From Clostridium saccharoperbutylacetonicum N1-4(HMT) (lineage in GTDB: Bacteria > Bacillota > Clostridia > Clostridiales > Clostridiaceae): a stretch of 64,000 nt of DNA. Position 1 is the stretch's first letter; the number at the start of each line of letters is the position of its first letter. Positions 53,656-62,664 of the stretch are shown piece by piece. Under the pieces are notes generated by a model. The model made no database searches. It was not told where the DNA came from and worked only from the letters and a program-made list of their open reading frames with translations. The translations under genes and the position numbers were made by a program. The stretch lies in assembly GCF_000340885.1 (NCBI RefSeq), contig NC_020291.1, positions 3,967,001 to 4,031,000 of the forward strand. The letters are read 5' to 3'.

Positions 53656-56244
53656 TTATTCAGCTTTATCAAAAACATTTATGAACATTTGCTTGATTTC
53701 GCTTATCAATGGATATCTTGGATTTGCCCCAGTACATTGATCATCAAAGGCTTGTTCTGACATTTCATCAAGAGTTGCATAGAATTTCTTTTCTGAAACC
53801 CCTGCTTCTTTAATTGTCTTTGGTAAGTTTAGCCTTTCTTTTAATTCATCTATAGCTTTGATTAATAATTCTACTTTTTCTTCTTCTGAATTTCCTCCTA
53901 AGTTCAAGTAATCTGCAATTCTAGCATATCTGCTCTTTACATTTGGATATTTATATTGCGGATATGCTGTTTGTTTTAATGGGTTGTCCACCGCATTAAA
54001 TCTTATAGCTTCATCTATTAATAATGCATTAGCAATTCCATGAGGTATATGATGTTCTGCCCCTAGTTTATGTGCCATAGAGTGACATACACCTAAGAAT
54101 GCATTAGCAAAAGCCATACCTGCTGTTGTTGATGCATGAGCCATTTTTTCTCTTGCCTTTACGTTAGTCGCTCCATCCTCATATGCTTCAGGTAAATATT
54201 TAAATATTAATCTTATGGCTTCTAGTGCTAGTCCATTAGTATATTCTGACGCAAGTACTGATGTATATGCTTCTATACCATGAATCAACGCATCTATTCC
54301 AGAAGAAGCTGTTAAACTTTTTGGCATATTCATCATTAACTCTGCATCAACGATTGCCATATCCGGTGTTAATTCATAATCAGCAAGCGGATATTTGATT
54401 CCTGATTTCTCATTTGTTATAACTGCAAATGGAGTAACTTCTGAACCTGTACCTGCTGATGTTGGTATTGATACCATCATTGCCTTTTCTCCTAGTTTCG
54501 GGAATGGATACAATCTCTTTCTTATATCCATAAATCTCATAGCAAGGTCTTCGAACTTTTCTTCTGGATGTTCATACAATACCCACATGATTTTGGCAGC
54601 ATCCATTGGTGATCCACCACCAATGGATATAATTGTGTCTGGATTGAAGCTCAACATTTCAGCTACACCTTTTTTAGCTGTGGATAAAGTCGGATCAGGT
54701 TCTACTTCTGAAAACACTCTAAAGCTAATTCCTATTTCTTCTAAAACTTTTGTAACATTATCAACATATCCTAGTTCCTCTAATATTTTATCAGTAACTA
54801 TAAAAGCTTTTTTTCTATTCATTTCTTTTAATTCTCTTAGTGCAAATCCAAGACATCCAAATTTGAAGTAAATTTTTTTAGGAACTTTAAACCAAAGCAT
54901 ATTTTCTCTCCTCTCAGCTACACTTTTAATATTTAAAAGATGTTTAGGTCCAACATTTTCTGAAACAGAATTTCCGCCCCATGAACCGCAACCTAATGTA
55001 AATGAAGGAGCTATTTTAAAATTATATAAATCTCCATTTGCCCCATGTGATGCAGGTATGTTTATAAATGTTCTTACAGTCTTCATGGCTCCACCAAACT
55101 TAGCTATTTTATCCCTACCTGTTATTGAATTTACATACAATACAGATGTATGTCCAAGTCCGCCCAATTCTAGTAGTACTTTTGCTTTTTCTATGGCATT
55201 ATCAAAATTCTTTGCCCTATACATTGCAAGTACTGGAGATAATTTTTCATGTGCAAATGGTTCTTCCTCTCCTAAAGATTCAACTTCTCCGATTAAAACT
55301 TTTACTGTCTCCGGAACTTTAATTCCTGCCATTTCAGCTATTTTATAAGCTGATTGACCTACAATTTTTCCATTTATGCTTCCGTCTATAAATATTGCTT
55401 TTCTAACTTTATCTGCTTCCTCAGGATTAAGTATATATGCTCCTCTTTCTTTAAATTCTCTTCTAACTTCGTTATATATTGAATCTAATGCTATTATTGA
55501 TTGTTCTGATGCACATATAACTCCGTTATCAAATGTTTTTGAAAGAAGTATTGAATTTACAGCCATTTTAATGTGAGCAGATTCATCAATTATAACCGGA
55601 GTATTACCTGGTCCAACACCTAGTGCTGGTTTCCCTGATGAATAGGCCGCTTTAACCATTGATGGTCCGCCAGTTGCTAAAGTTATATCTGCCTCTCTCA
55701 TTAACTCTTGTGAAAGTTCAACTGAAGGTTCATCTATCCATCCAATAATTCCTTTCGGAGCTCCTGCTTTCACTGCCGCATTAAGAACTATTTTAGCTGC
55801 TGCTATAGTACAGTTCTTTGCTCTTGGATGTGGTGATAAAATTATACCGTTTCTAGTTTTTAATGATATCAATGATTTGAATATTGCTGTTGAGGTTGGA
55901 TTAGTTGTAGGTATAACAGCTGCAACAACTCCTATTGGTTCTGCAACCTTAGTCATACCAAAGGCTTCATCGCTTTCTATAACTCCACAAGTCTTCTCAT
56001 CCTTGTACTTATTGTATATATACTCTGATGCAAAATGATTTTTAATAACCTTGTCCTCTATAATTCCCATACCAGTCTCTTCTACAGCCATTTTAGCTAA
56101 GCTGATTCTATGATGAGCAACTTCGATAGCGGCTTCTCTAAAAATCTCATCTACTTGCTCCTGAGTGAAAGTAGAAAACTCCTTTTGAGCATTTCTTACT
56201 TCTTCTAATTTTTTCATTAATTCTTCGATATTTGTCACCTTCAT
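53656..56244 (-). CDS. adhE: Bifunctional acetaldehyde-CoA/alcohol dehydrogenase
   Basis: 862 residues, the usual AdhE length. The N-terminal half is a CoA-acylating aldehyde dehydrogenase (AAVIPTTNPTSTAIFKSL, GPGNTPVI, catalytic Cys in FDNGVICASEQS). The C-terminal half is an iron alcohol dehydrogenase (GGGSPMDAAKIMW for NAD(P), and the iron ligands in ALIHGIEAY, GVCHSMAHKLGAEHHIPHG). It reduces acetyl-CoA (and butyryl-CoA) to ethanol or butanol via the aldehyde and forms spirosomes in other bacteria. GGGGAGAATACTG precedes the ATG. A half-conserved Rex-like site is upstream. Confidence 0.97.
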   Translation of the reverse strand: MKVTNIEELMKKLEEVRNAQKEFSTFTQEQVDEIFREAAIEVAHHRISLAKMAVEETGMGIIEDKVIKNHFASEYIYNKYKDEKTCGVIESDEAFGMTKVAEPIGVVAAVIPTTNPTSTAIFKSLISLKTRNGIILSPHPRAKNCTIAAAKIVLNAAVKAGAPKGIIGWIDEPSVELSQELMREADITLATGGPSMVKAAYSSGKPALGVGPGNTPVIIDESAHIKMAVNSILLSKTFDNGVICASEQSIIALDSIYNEVRREFKERGAYILNPEEADKVRKAIFIDGSINGKIVGQSAYKIAEMAGIKVPETVKVLIGEVESLGEEEPFAHEKLSPVLAMYRAKNFDNAIEKAKVLLELGGLGHTSVLYVNSITGRDKIAKFGGAMKTVRTFINIPASHGANGDLYNFKIAPSFTLGCGSWGGNSVSENVGPKHLLNIKSVAERRENMLWFKVPKKIYFKFGCLGFALRELKEMNRKKAFIVTDKILEELGYVDNVTKVLEEIGISFRVFSEVEPDPTLSTAKKGVAEMLSFNPDTIISIGGGSPMDAAKIMWVLYEHPEEKFEDLAMRFMDIRKRLYPFPKLGEKAMMVSIPTSAGTGSEVTPFAVITNEKSGIKYPLADYELTPDMAIVDAELMMNMPKSLTASSGIDALIHGIEAYTSVLASEYTNGLALEAIRLIFKYLPEAYEDGATNVKAREKMAHASTTAGMAFANAFLGVCHSMAHKLGAEHHIPHGIANALLIDEAIRFNAVDNPLKQTAYPQYKYPNVKSRYARIADYLNLGGNSEEEKVELLIKAIDELKERLNLPKTIKEAGVSEKKFYATLDEMSEQAFDDQCTGANPRYPLISEIKQMFINVFDKAE

Positions 56245-56821
56245 CAGTATTCTCCCCTTTTTAATAATTTGTGTTTATTTTTGGTTTCTAATGGTTAATA
56301 ATTAGGTTTACGCTCTTATAACACAATTTTATGCATAAAACATTGTTTGTTAAATATCAATCAATATCAACGTTTTAAAAAGAAAAACATAGTTTTTCTC
56401 TTCAAAACATATTTATTTATTTCATTCTTCATATAAATCTCATATTGATTGTTAAAGTTTTAACTATTTTACTTATTATGGCGCCTAAACCAATTATAAT
56501 AAACTGTTCTTTATTTTGCAACAATTTATTAAATATTCTGAAAAATAATTTTATTTCTTCACACAAATTTAGCTCTACTTATAAATTTGCAATATAGCCC
56601 TCTACTTCTATCCAAGTAGTTCCAATTATAACAGTTCTATCTTAAAATCAAAGAAATATTAACATTAAGAACTTTTTATTGATGTATATAACAATCTAGA
56701 CATTCAGCAAAAATGTTATCAATCACTTTTCAAATCTGTTTCTATGTACAATTTAGAAAAGCATAGATTTGTTGCCTATGCTACCAATTCCCTAAAAAAT
56801 AATATGAATAATTTAATAAAA
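56245..56821. other. adhE promoter region
   Basis: 577 bases without a gene. At 56347-56364 TTGTTAAATATCAATCAA keeps the left half of the Rex consensus TTGTTAANNNNTTAACAA but only 4 of 7 bases of the right half; redox control by Rex is plausible for adhE. The remainder is AT-rich. Confidence 0.4.
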
Positions 56822-56890
56822 AAATTTGACGTAACTCAGTTTAGAGACTAAAAATAGAAGCTTATCTGCTGATAAGCTTCTATTTTTTAT
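56822..56890 (+). pseudogene. Tail of a lost DUF2922 gene with its terminator
   Basis: AAATTTGACGTAAC...AGTTTAGAGACTAAAAATAGAAG matches the last codons and terminator of the DUF2922 gene (4550-4625). The stem AAATAGAAGCTTATC / GATAAGCTTCTATTT is followed by T-run. Coding sequence upstream is gone. Its terminator now also faces the zeta-toxin-like gene. Confidence 0.75.
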
Positions 56891-56906
56891 ATTTATTTCT
56901 TTAAGT

Positions 56907-57476
56907 TTATAATTCTTTTAATATTGTACTCGCCCATTTTGGTATAATCTTGTCACGCCAAACCAACTTTCCATTTTTAATATTTATGAGCTGTATAAAT
57001 TCATTTGTATTATCAAAAATGTTAACTTCATCACAAATATTAATAGCCTCTTTAAGATTTAATAGTGATTCAACGTATCTCTTCTCTATTACTTCATCTG
57101 GAATTCCATGACCGCCTTTTGATACCCTAAACCTAACTCTTTCTTTTGCTATATCAGAATTCTCAAGACCTATATAATTCATAACTACAAAAAAGCCATA
57201 TTCTTGAGCCTTCTTCATATTTTTAATTATACTCTTACCAGATAGAGTAGTTTCTTGGTGAAATGAAATATCATTTTTTATATAATAATCAATCATTTTA
57301 ACGGCTTCTCTACCAACTCTAATTTGAAGATTATTATCTTTCCAGGAACCAATTCTTTCAACCATTTCATCAGTATTAATTCGCTTTCCTATATAATTTT
57401 CATTGAAGAAAACAGATTTATATATTGAGGTTTTTCCTGCACCATTCACACCTGCAAATAAAGTATATCTTTTCAT
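56907..57476 (-). CDS. Zeta-toxin-family P-loop kinase
   Basis: 189 residues. Walker A GVNGAGKTSIYK (8-19) near the N-terminus, INTDEMVERIG, the HQETTLSG segment (substrate/sensor region of zeta toxins), then RVRFRVSKGGHGIPDEVIEKRY. Zeta toxins phosphorylate UDP-N-acetylglucosamine and block wall synthesis; shorter members like this may have other substrates. It overlaps the stop of a 59-codon gene as TAATG, a typical toxin-antitoxin arrangement. Confidence 0.82.
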   Translation of the reverse strand: MKRYTLFAGVNGAGKTSIYKSVFFNENYIGKRINTDEMVERIGSWKDNNLQIRVGREAVKMIDYYIKNDISFHQETTLSGKSIIKNMKKAQEYGFFVVMNYIGLENSDIAKERVRFRVSKGGHGIPDEVIEKRYVESLLNLKEAINICDEVNIFDNTNEFIQLINIKNGKLVWRDKIIPKWASTILKEL

Positions 57477-57655
57477 TATACATGCATTTCCTTTATAACT
57501 CTTCTTTGTTCTCTTTGAAGTACCAAATTAGCCATATTCATATAAAAATCCTGTTCTTCTTTTGTCTTTGCATTATCAAATAATTCCTTCAACTCTGAAT
57601 ACGAATATTTTAAGAATTGATCATATAAGTTATTATTATCTTTTTTTAATTCCAT
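57476..57655 (-). CDS. 59-residue putative antitoxin partner of the zeta-like kinase
   Basis: GAGGTGAATTTAT precedes ATG 57655. The product, MELKKDNNNLYDQFLKYSYS then ELKELFDNAKTKEEQDFYMN and so on, is a short acidic helical protein. Its stop TAA (57476-57478) overlaps the kinase ATG by one base. Size, order (antitoxin first) and coupling match epsilon-zeta-like modules, although the sequence is not a recognisable epsilon protein. Confidence 0.65.
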   Translation of the reverse strand: MELKKDNNNLYDQFLKYSYSELKELFDNAKTKEEQDFYMNMANLVLQREQRRVIKEMHV

Positions 57656-57759
57656 ATAAATTCACCTCATTTATATAACTATCTATAATTTCATCTTTAT
57701 TAAAATTATAACCCAAAACTATTGTATTTTAAACTCAACTATTAAATTTTAATAACCAG

Positions 57760-58034
57760 AATCCTCTATTATTAATCTATTTTAATTCTCTAGTGCTTCA
57801 AAAAAATTTATATTATCTATGTTTTGATTATAATATGCTTTTCTAACATCATCTGGTAAAAAAATCACTTTAAATATTCCTGGTATTAAAACAGATATTA
57901 CTAAAGAAGAGATAAATTCACTTATAGACACTATAATTTCCAAGGATGTTTTGTTAACTAATTCTGGCAACTTAATTAAAAAATCAGCCGTTCAAGTTAC
58001 TCAAGGACAAGTTGTTAAATTTGATGTAACTTAG
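57760..58034 (+). pseudogene. Deleted copy of the DUF1659-DUF2922 locus
   Basis: 57760-57832 matches the promoter region of the DUF1659 gene (3965-4035, for example ATTTATATTATCTATGTTTTGA). At about 57835 it jumps to the DUF2922 body (CTTTTCTAACATCATCTGG), which then continues to TAG at 58032-58034. DUF1659 and the DUF2922 start codon are thus deleted, and a 1-base difference after CATCTGG breaks the frame. The terminator stem follows at 58050-58078. Confidence 0.8.
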
Positions 58035-58049
58035 TTTGGGTATCAAAAA

Positions 58050-58078
58050 CAGAAGCTTATCGGCTGATGAGCTTCTAT
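58050..58078 (+). terminator. Terminator of the decayed DUF2922 copy
   Basis: AGAAGCTTATC-GGCT-GATGAGCTTCT, the same stem as at 4581 and 56852. The following 230 bases to the GIY-YIG gene hold nothing recognisable. Confidence 0.7.
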
Positions 58079-58306
58079 TATTTATTCATATTCTATTGCC
58101 AATTAATCTTTTTCAATTAGTTAATACTTATGTTTTCAATATTACAAATTGAAATTTACCATTCCAGTTAAGAATTTAGATATATTCGTATAAGGAAAGT
58201 TCCGTATTGCAGCATAGCTGCTCTTTTTATAAGCGTACAAATTGAAATTTGTTGTATTACTTATCAATTCATCAAACAAGGATTTAACAATAAAGATTCA
58301 TTTATA

Positions 58307-58759
58307 TCACTCTTTTTTATAGTTTTCAGTCCAAAATTTTTCTTCATTTGTTCCTACACCTTCAGGTACTTGAAATTGGCATTGGCCCATTTCTTGATAT
58401 TTTACTATTTCTTGAAGCTCAACTAATGCAAGTCGATGAGCAGCTTTTGAAAAAGAATTATCAGAATAATCAACTTCAATGATTTTTACTTTGATATCAT
58501 AGCCATCGTCACGATATTCTTTGATTTTTAAAGGAACTGTTTTTGAAAAATTATTATTTATATACATATAAATATGACCACTACTAGATCCTAATAGTCT
58601 ATATACTATATCGGTAGATTTACCGATATAAAAGCAGAATTCTTCATTTCCTTTAATCTTAAAAAATTCATATATACCAACAATATTTTTATTTAATATA
58701 CCTTCTGGAATAGTAATTCCGCTTTCTTTTGCTATCTTAATTTTTTCCTCATATCTCAT
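58307..58759 (-). CDS. GIY-YIG domain protein
   Basis: 150 residues. The GIY-YIG core is at ~27-55: VGIYEFFKIKGNEEFCFYIGKSTDIVYRLLGSSSG, with GIY...YIG and the following R in the expected places. The later catalytic Glu may lie in ALVELQEI (~115). These small nucleases include homing and repair enzymes; this one has no partner domain. A weak GAAGGAG precedes the ATG. It stands alone between debris and immunity-like genes. Confidence 0.75.
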   Translation of the reverse strand: MRYEEKIKIAKESGITIPEGILNKNIVGIYEFFKIKGNEEFCFYIGKSTDIVYRLLGSSSGHIYMYINNNFSKTVPLKIKEYRDDGYDIKVKIIEVDYSDNSFSKAAHRLALVELQEIVKYQEMGQCQFQVPEGVGTNEEKFWTENYKKE

Positions 58760-58817
58760 TTCTATAATTACTCCTTCAAATTATAATTTGTTATTTACAT
58801 AGCTTGTACTCTTCAAT

Positions 58818-59189
58818 TCATCCATCATGCCACATATTATACTGTCTATTATAATTAATATTTTCGATGTATTCCCCACGTTTTGACGGAGATGAATAAT
58901 ATTTGAAATGAAGTTCATAAACTTCATCACAGATCTCTGAAAGTAAGGTCTTTGTAGTACAGCGGATAATAATGTCCTTATATGTAAAGTACGATATAAT
59001 TTCTTCTTTCTTCGAATTCTGAAGAACCCACACCACGTCGTTTCCTGATACAGAAGCGAGAAAATGATTATCTTTAATAACAGGCATAATGTCTTCCCAT
59101 GTTGCCTGATTATCAAACTCATAGTCTCTGCTGTTATCAAAGCAATCATCACCCATGCATACGCTATTTCTAGTAAAATGTATCATCAT
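58818..59189 (-). CDS. Small acidic hypothetical protein, immunity-like
   Basis: 123 residues from ATG 59189 (GAGGAGATTTAGTT upstream; in-frame ATGs further up lack sites). MMIHFTRNSVCMGDDCFDN... with ATWEDIMPVIKDNHFLASVSGNDVVWVLQ. A competing frame on the same strand (58781-59152) has no ribosome site and is rejected. It is 45 bases downstream of the next gene and in the same orientation. Immunity-like by size and charge only. Confidence 0.5.
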   Translation of the reverse strand: MMIHFTRNSVCMGDDCFDNSRDYEFDNQATWEDIMPVIKDNHFLASVSGNDVVWVLQNSKKEEIISYFTYKDIIIRCTTKTLLSEICDEVYELHFKYYSSPSKRGEYIENINYNRQYNMWHDG

Positions 59190-59234
59190 AACTAAATCTC
59201 CTCTAAATTTGAATTTGTATTCGCCCAAAATCTG

Positions 59235-59780
59235 TTAATCCCATATTCCATAATTAACTACAAATACTTTTTTGTCTCCTATAATATAACATTCATGATC
59301 ACCAGCATAACAACCGCCTATTTCAATAATAACTCCATCTTTAAATTCATCTAAAAAATAATTTTGCATCTCTTTACTCATTCCATTAGACGATGTAAAC
59401 CAAATAAATTCTTTCGAAAACTTATCGTATTTTACAAATCTCATTATTTTTTGCTTATAAGTAAATATATTCTTATAAAATTGCAAATCCATTAACTTTT
59501 CTCGTTCTGTTTCTAATATATTAAAAAAATCTAAACTCCATTCTTCCGAGCAGGCACAATCAAATATTTTTGCTTTAATAAAACATTCCTGAATATTATT
59601 TTTAATATACTCATAATCGAAATTTAATTCACTTATAATAATTCCAATAGGATATTTATTAAACCAATCCTGATAATTTATTTCTATATTCTTAGTATCC
59701 ATTTTAATTGCAATATGTTTCAATAATTCATAATCATCAAGTAATTCTTCAATTTTATTCTTTATATATTCTTTATCCAT
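59235..59780 (-). CDS. Hypothetical protein, immunity-like
   Basis: 181 residues, acidic, MDKEYIKNKIEELLDDYELLKHI..., C-terminus FKDGVIIEIGGCYAGDHECYIIGDKKVFVVNYGIWD. AAAGGAATGAG lies somewhat far upstream of the ATG. The promoter is a copy of the shared cassette at 59829-59885. No family recognised; a SMI1-like or other immunity role is possible. Confidence 0.5.
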   Translation of the reverse strand: MDKEYIKNKIEELLDDYELLKHIAIKMDTKNIEINYQDWFNKYPIGIIISELNFDYEYIKNNIQECFIKAKIFDCACSEEWSLDFFNILETEREKLMDLQFYKNIFTYKQKIMRFVKYDKFSKEFIWFTSSNGMSKEMQNYFLDEFKDGVIIEIGGCYAGDHECYIIGDKKVFVVNYGIWD

Positions 59781-59828
59781 ATATTCTACTCATTCCTTTA
59801 ATCATGACTCATCAATAAATTACAATTT

Positions 59829-59885
59829 ATCTATTAGTATTATAGCATATTTTGTAAATATTCCCCTATTGAATTTTCAAAGAAC
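59829..59885 (-). promoter_or_regulatory. Promoter cassette, copy 4
   Basis: Minus strand: GTTCTTTGAAAATTCAATAG, then TTTACAAAATATGCTATAAT and ACTAATAGATAAATT. It is almost identical to 40940-40991, and like that copy it lies beside an AbrB-gene fragment. Confidence 0.55.
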
Positions 59886-59904
59886 ATTCCTATACATGCA
59901 TCTT

Positions 59905-60189
59905 TGCTCTTGCCACAAAGCTTCTTTGCAGCAATCACAAACACTTAAATCTTTAAAGGCTGAAATAGCTTTTCTATTTTTCTGCATTCACAGCTAACAG
60001 CTATTGGCTCTGCATATTCTCCTGTGGTACCAAAACCAAACCGATATCACAACACTTGTCGCATTTATATAAGGTTTTCCTCTGCCCACTTTCGTTGAGC
60101 TTCTGTAAGCTTTCGTGGTTCTTTTGGTTTGAATCCTGCAAATATATTTTTATCTGTTGTGTTACTAGTTCCAGTGCTTCTAACCCCAT
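59905..60189 (-). pseudogene. Fusion of AbrB tail and DnaC-like N-terminus
   Basis: From ATG 60189 the frame reads MGLEALELVTQQIKIYLQ... and the zinc region CDKCCDIGLVLVPQE, then stops at 60001. DnaC-like homology continues to ~59970 (ACAGCTAACAGCT) and jumps to the AbrB 3' end (59905-59965). The whole ATPase core is deleted. The GGAGGTGA ribosome site inside the replisome-organizer gene is kept. Confidence 0.85.
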
Positions 60190-61114
60190 TCTTCTTCACC
60201 TCCATATTTTCTTCTGGGTACCCTTCTCTTCTCCAGTTTTTTAATATCCCAATAGCGTACTTTATATCAGGACAATTCTTTTCAAAGCCAACATCCATAG
60301 CCATCTTAACCCACTTCACACCATGAATATCAATAGCTGCTCTAAGTGCTACATAGTCACATCCACCAACTTTACCTGTGATTTTCTCATGATATTGTAT
60401 AAGTTCTAAATCTTTGAGATTAATATTGTCCTCTGAAGATTCACTTTTGGTATTATTATTTTCTAAGAGACTAGACTTACTTACCTCCTCATTGCAAGTT
60501 AAACTTTTATTATTTATATCACCCACACTATTTTCATTCTCTATCTCTTTCTTATTCTGTTCCATTACTGTAACGTTACAATTTGAATTTTCAGCATTAC
60601 ATGTAACATTACACTTTTTATCTGAGGAGTCTTTGTTATTATTTTCTATAGTATAATTATTTTTACTTTCCTTGATATCTCCATTAATATCATTAGAAGT
60701 GTTTTCACCATTATCATTAGCTGCTTTCTTTTTTGCTCTACATTTTGCAACTCTATTAATATTTAATTGCTTAGCCCTTTCCATTCCCTCAACATTTTGA
60801 TGCTTTTCCCAATTCTTAATTTTAAAAACTTTATCTTCAGTAAGTTCAATCATTTCTAATTTTCTAAGTATTTTAAATGCATCGTTTACCTCTCCAACAC
60901 TTCTATTAAATTCTATGGCCAACGTTTTAATTGTGTGTGGCATGTTTTCAGTAATGTACAAATATCCACCAAGATTTATTTTTCCAGCTAAAACAATAGA
61001 CCTTGCCCAAATATAATAATATAAATCTCTTTTTTCCTCACTATCTATTATCTTAAGTTTAGTATCTTCATACATATCCACTTTAAATTTAACCCACATA
61101 ACAACATCAGACAT
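60065..61114 (-). CDS. Phage replisome organizer N-terminal domain protein, second copy
   Basis: 349 residues, MSDVVMWVKFKVDMYEDTKLKI..., nearly identical to the protein at 6084-7244 in the N-terminal winged-helix and C-terminal DnaD-like parts. It lacks ~37 residues of the Asn/Ser/Glu linker. Reading frame fully open; GGGAGAGGAA lies before the ATG. All partners around it are broken, so it may be expressed but is unlikely to have a replication role unless it acts in trans on the intact module. Confidence 0.8.
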   Translation of the reverse strand: MSDVVMWVKFKVDMYEDTKLKIIDSEEKRDLYYYIWARSIVLAGKINLGGYLYITENMPHTIKTLAIEFNRSVGEVNDAFKILRKLEMIELTEDKVFKIKNWEKHQNVEGMERAKQLNINRVAKCRAKKKAANDNGENTSNDINGDIKESKNNYTIENNNKDSSDKKCNVTCNAENSNCNVTVMEQNKKEIENENSVGDINNKSLTCNEEVSKSSLLENNNTKSESSEDNINLKDLELIQYHEKITGKVGGCDYVALRAAIDIHGVKWVKMAMDVGFEKNCPDIKYAIGILKNWRREGYPEENMEVKKNGVRSTGTSNTTDKNIFAGFKPKEPRKLTEAQRKWAEENLI

Positions 61115-61330
61115 AATTATTCCTCTCCCTCACATAAAATATTTCAAATTGCACAAGACCTTCAAAAGATGGAGTAACTCCAATTAATTTGCATGTTAAA
61201 ACATAATAGTATACATACATTACTAGCAAGACACTTCTTTTTAAATTTAGCTATTATTTTTCATTTATGAAAATTTAAAATTCATTTTCCTTCTTAAATT
61301 AATGCAATAATTTTAATTTCCATATATATC

Positions 61331-61462
61331 TGTTTATGTTCTAATGATATTTTTTAAGCTATTCTATTTTCAATATTGCTAAACTGTACTCTGCTTATGT
61401 CAAGTTTTTCAGCAAACTTATATGCTTTAATTCCACGTTCCTCTCTTAACTGTTTCAAATTC
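61331..61462 (-). pseudogene. Fused remnant of the excisionase-like and Cro/CI-like genes
   Basis: 61331-61364 matches the 3' end of the excisionase-like gene (7774-7806), and 61365-61462 matches the 5' part of the repressor (8120-8218). A ~310-bp deletion joined them. Operator-like TTGTAAAGTA follows at about 61506. Confidence 0.75.
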
Positions 61463-61709
61463 ACAATCACTTTCTATTTACCTAATTGTAAATTTATTCC
61501 ATCAAGTTGTAAAGTACTTTTTTAATTTTTTCATTTTAATAATTTTATTTATAATTTTGAAATTTTCATATTCTCTAGTCTACGTATTATAAAAGCCGAT
61601 CTAACTAATAGCAGTTTTACAAATACATAAAATAATATTTACATAAATGTTTTCTAATACTTATTAATCTATTAATTAATAGACATAATAAACAAGGGGG
61701 GATTATCTC

Positions 61710-61919
61710 ATGGCCGTAAAAACTAACTTCAGTTCTAATGGAAAAGAATATTACAGAATAACTTGCGATGTAGGAATAGATGTCAATGGAAAAAGATTTA
61801 GAAAGCAACTCGTTGGCAAAAATAAAAAGGAAGCTGATAAAAAGAAGCAAGATTATTTAAATAGATCCAGCATGGGACTACAAGATAAAACACTTTGGTT
61901 TTCTCAATCTATATATTAA
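61710..61919 (+). pseudogene. Integrase N-terminal fragment
   Basis: 69 residues, MAVKTNFSSNGKEYYRITCDVGIDVNG... to LWFSQSIY, closely matching residues 1-66 of the integrase at 9101 (arm-binding domain). The rest of the gene is missing after 61916. The ribosome site AAGGGGGG is intact, so a short arm-binding peptide could be made; whether it matters is unknown. Confidence 0.85.
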
Positions 61920-62127
61920 CTCCATGTCTATTGATCCTTTCACTTATATGAACAAAATAGTTATTTAATAAACAACTTTTAAGCTTATTATATTTTATAA
62001 ATATATGTATCAAATCATTTTGATTCATAATATTTTCTTAACATAATTTAATCATTTGACAAAATTTGTTCTTCCATTTTATAAATTAAAGTCACTAAAT
62101 CCTACTTCAAATTGTTCTTTAAGTCTA

Positions 62128-62664
62128 CTATGATACTACAAAATATGTATCAACGTATGATACCATTTGGTCTCCTAAAGTAAGATAATAATATACAGGT
62201 ATTAAGTAATTTGAATAAAATAGTTTTTTCGATTCAGCCTTACTATTTTCCAAAGCTGTTATCAAGCTCTGTTGATTCCTTATGCTTATAATATAACTTT
62301 CAGCTACAAATGAAATCTCTTCTGAAAAATATATATCTGGAAAAGAATCGTTATATGTATTTTTATGATTTTCTAAGTTTGTTCTAATAATATTTAATTG
62401 TTGAATGTAATTTTCTAAATTTTTATATGTATTTTTTAGTTGTTCTTCTGTTGAACTCTCAGCTATTTCTATAACAGTTAAATTTGCTCTTATTTTTTTC
62501 ATTTGTTGTAAGTTTTGAATAATATCTTCTTTACCTTTTAAATCCTCAACTTTTGGACCATATGGTGCATTTTGCCTTGTTGCTGGCTGTGCATAGGTTA
62601 TATTAGTTAGAGTTAATGATATAAGTATCACGAACATTATTACACGTTTTATTTTTCTCTTCAT
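62128..62664 (-). CDS. Secreted helical protein of unknown function
   Basis: 178 residues. Signal peptide VIMFVILISLTLTNITYAQ, then a mature region predicted as long helices (GKEDIIQNLQQMKKIRANLTVIEIAESSTEEQLKNTYKNLENYIQQLNIIRTNLENHKN), ending with a hydrophobic YSNYLIPVYYYLTLGDQMV segment. No family recognised. AAAAGGAGTTGAATAGTA precedes the ATG. Confidence 0.65.
   Translation of the reverse strand: MKRKIKRVIMFVILISLTLTNITYAQPATRQNAPYGPKVEDLKGKEDIIQNLQQMKKIRANLTVIEIAESSTEEQLKNTYKNLENYIQQLNIIRTNLENHKNTYNDSFPDIYFSEEISFVAESYIISIRNQQSLITALENSKAESKKLFYSNYLIPVYYYLTLGDQMVSYVDTYFVVS

Larger units (their letters stand above)
59905..61919. mobile_element. Decayed second copy of the replication/integration module
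   Basis: The order matches 5097-10279 but with deletions: AbrB 3' fragment, DnaC N-terminal fragment, replisome organizer, fused excisionase/repressor remnant, operator-like region, integrase N-terminal fragment. The sequence upstream of the replisome organizer (GATGGAGTAACTCC...) is also conserved. Only the replisome organizer remains open. Confidence 0.85.

Noticed and set aside
58781..59152. 123-codon minus-strand frame overlapping the gene at 58818-59189
   Set aside because: No ribosome site, unlikely composition, and the competing frame has a strong GAGGAG site and protein-like sequence.
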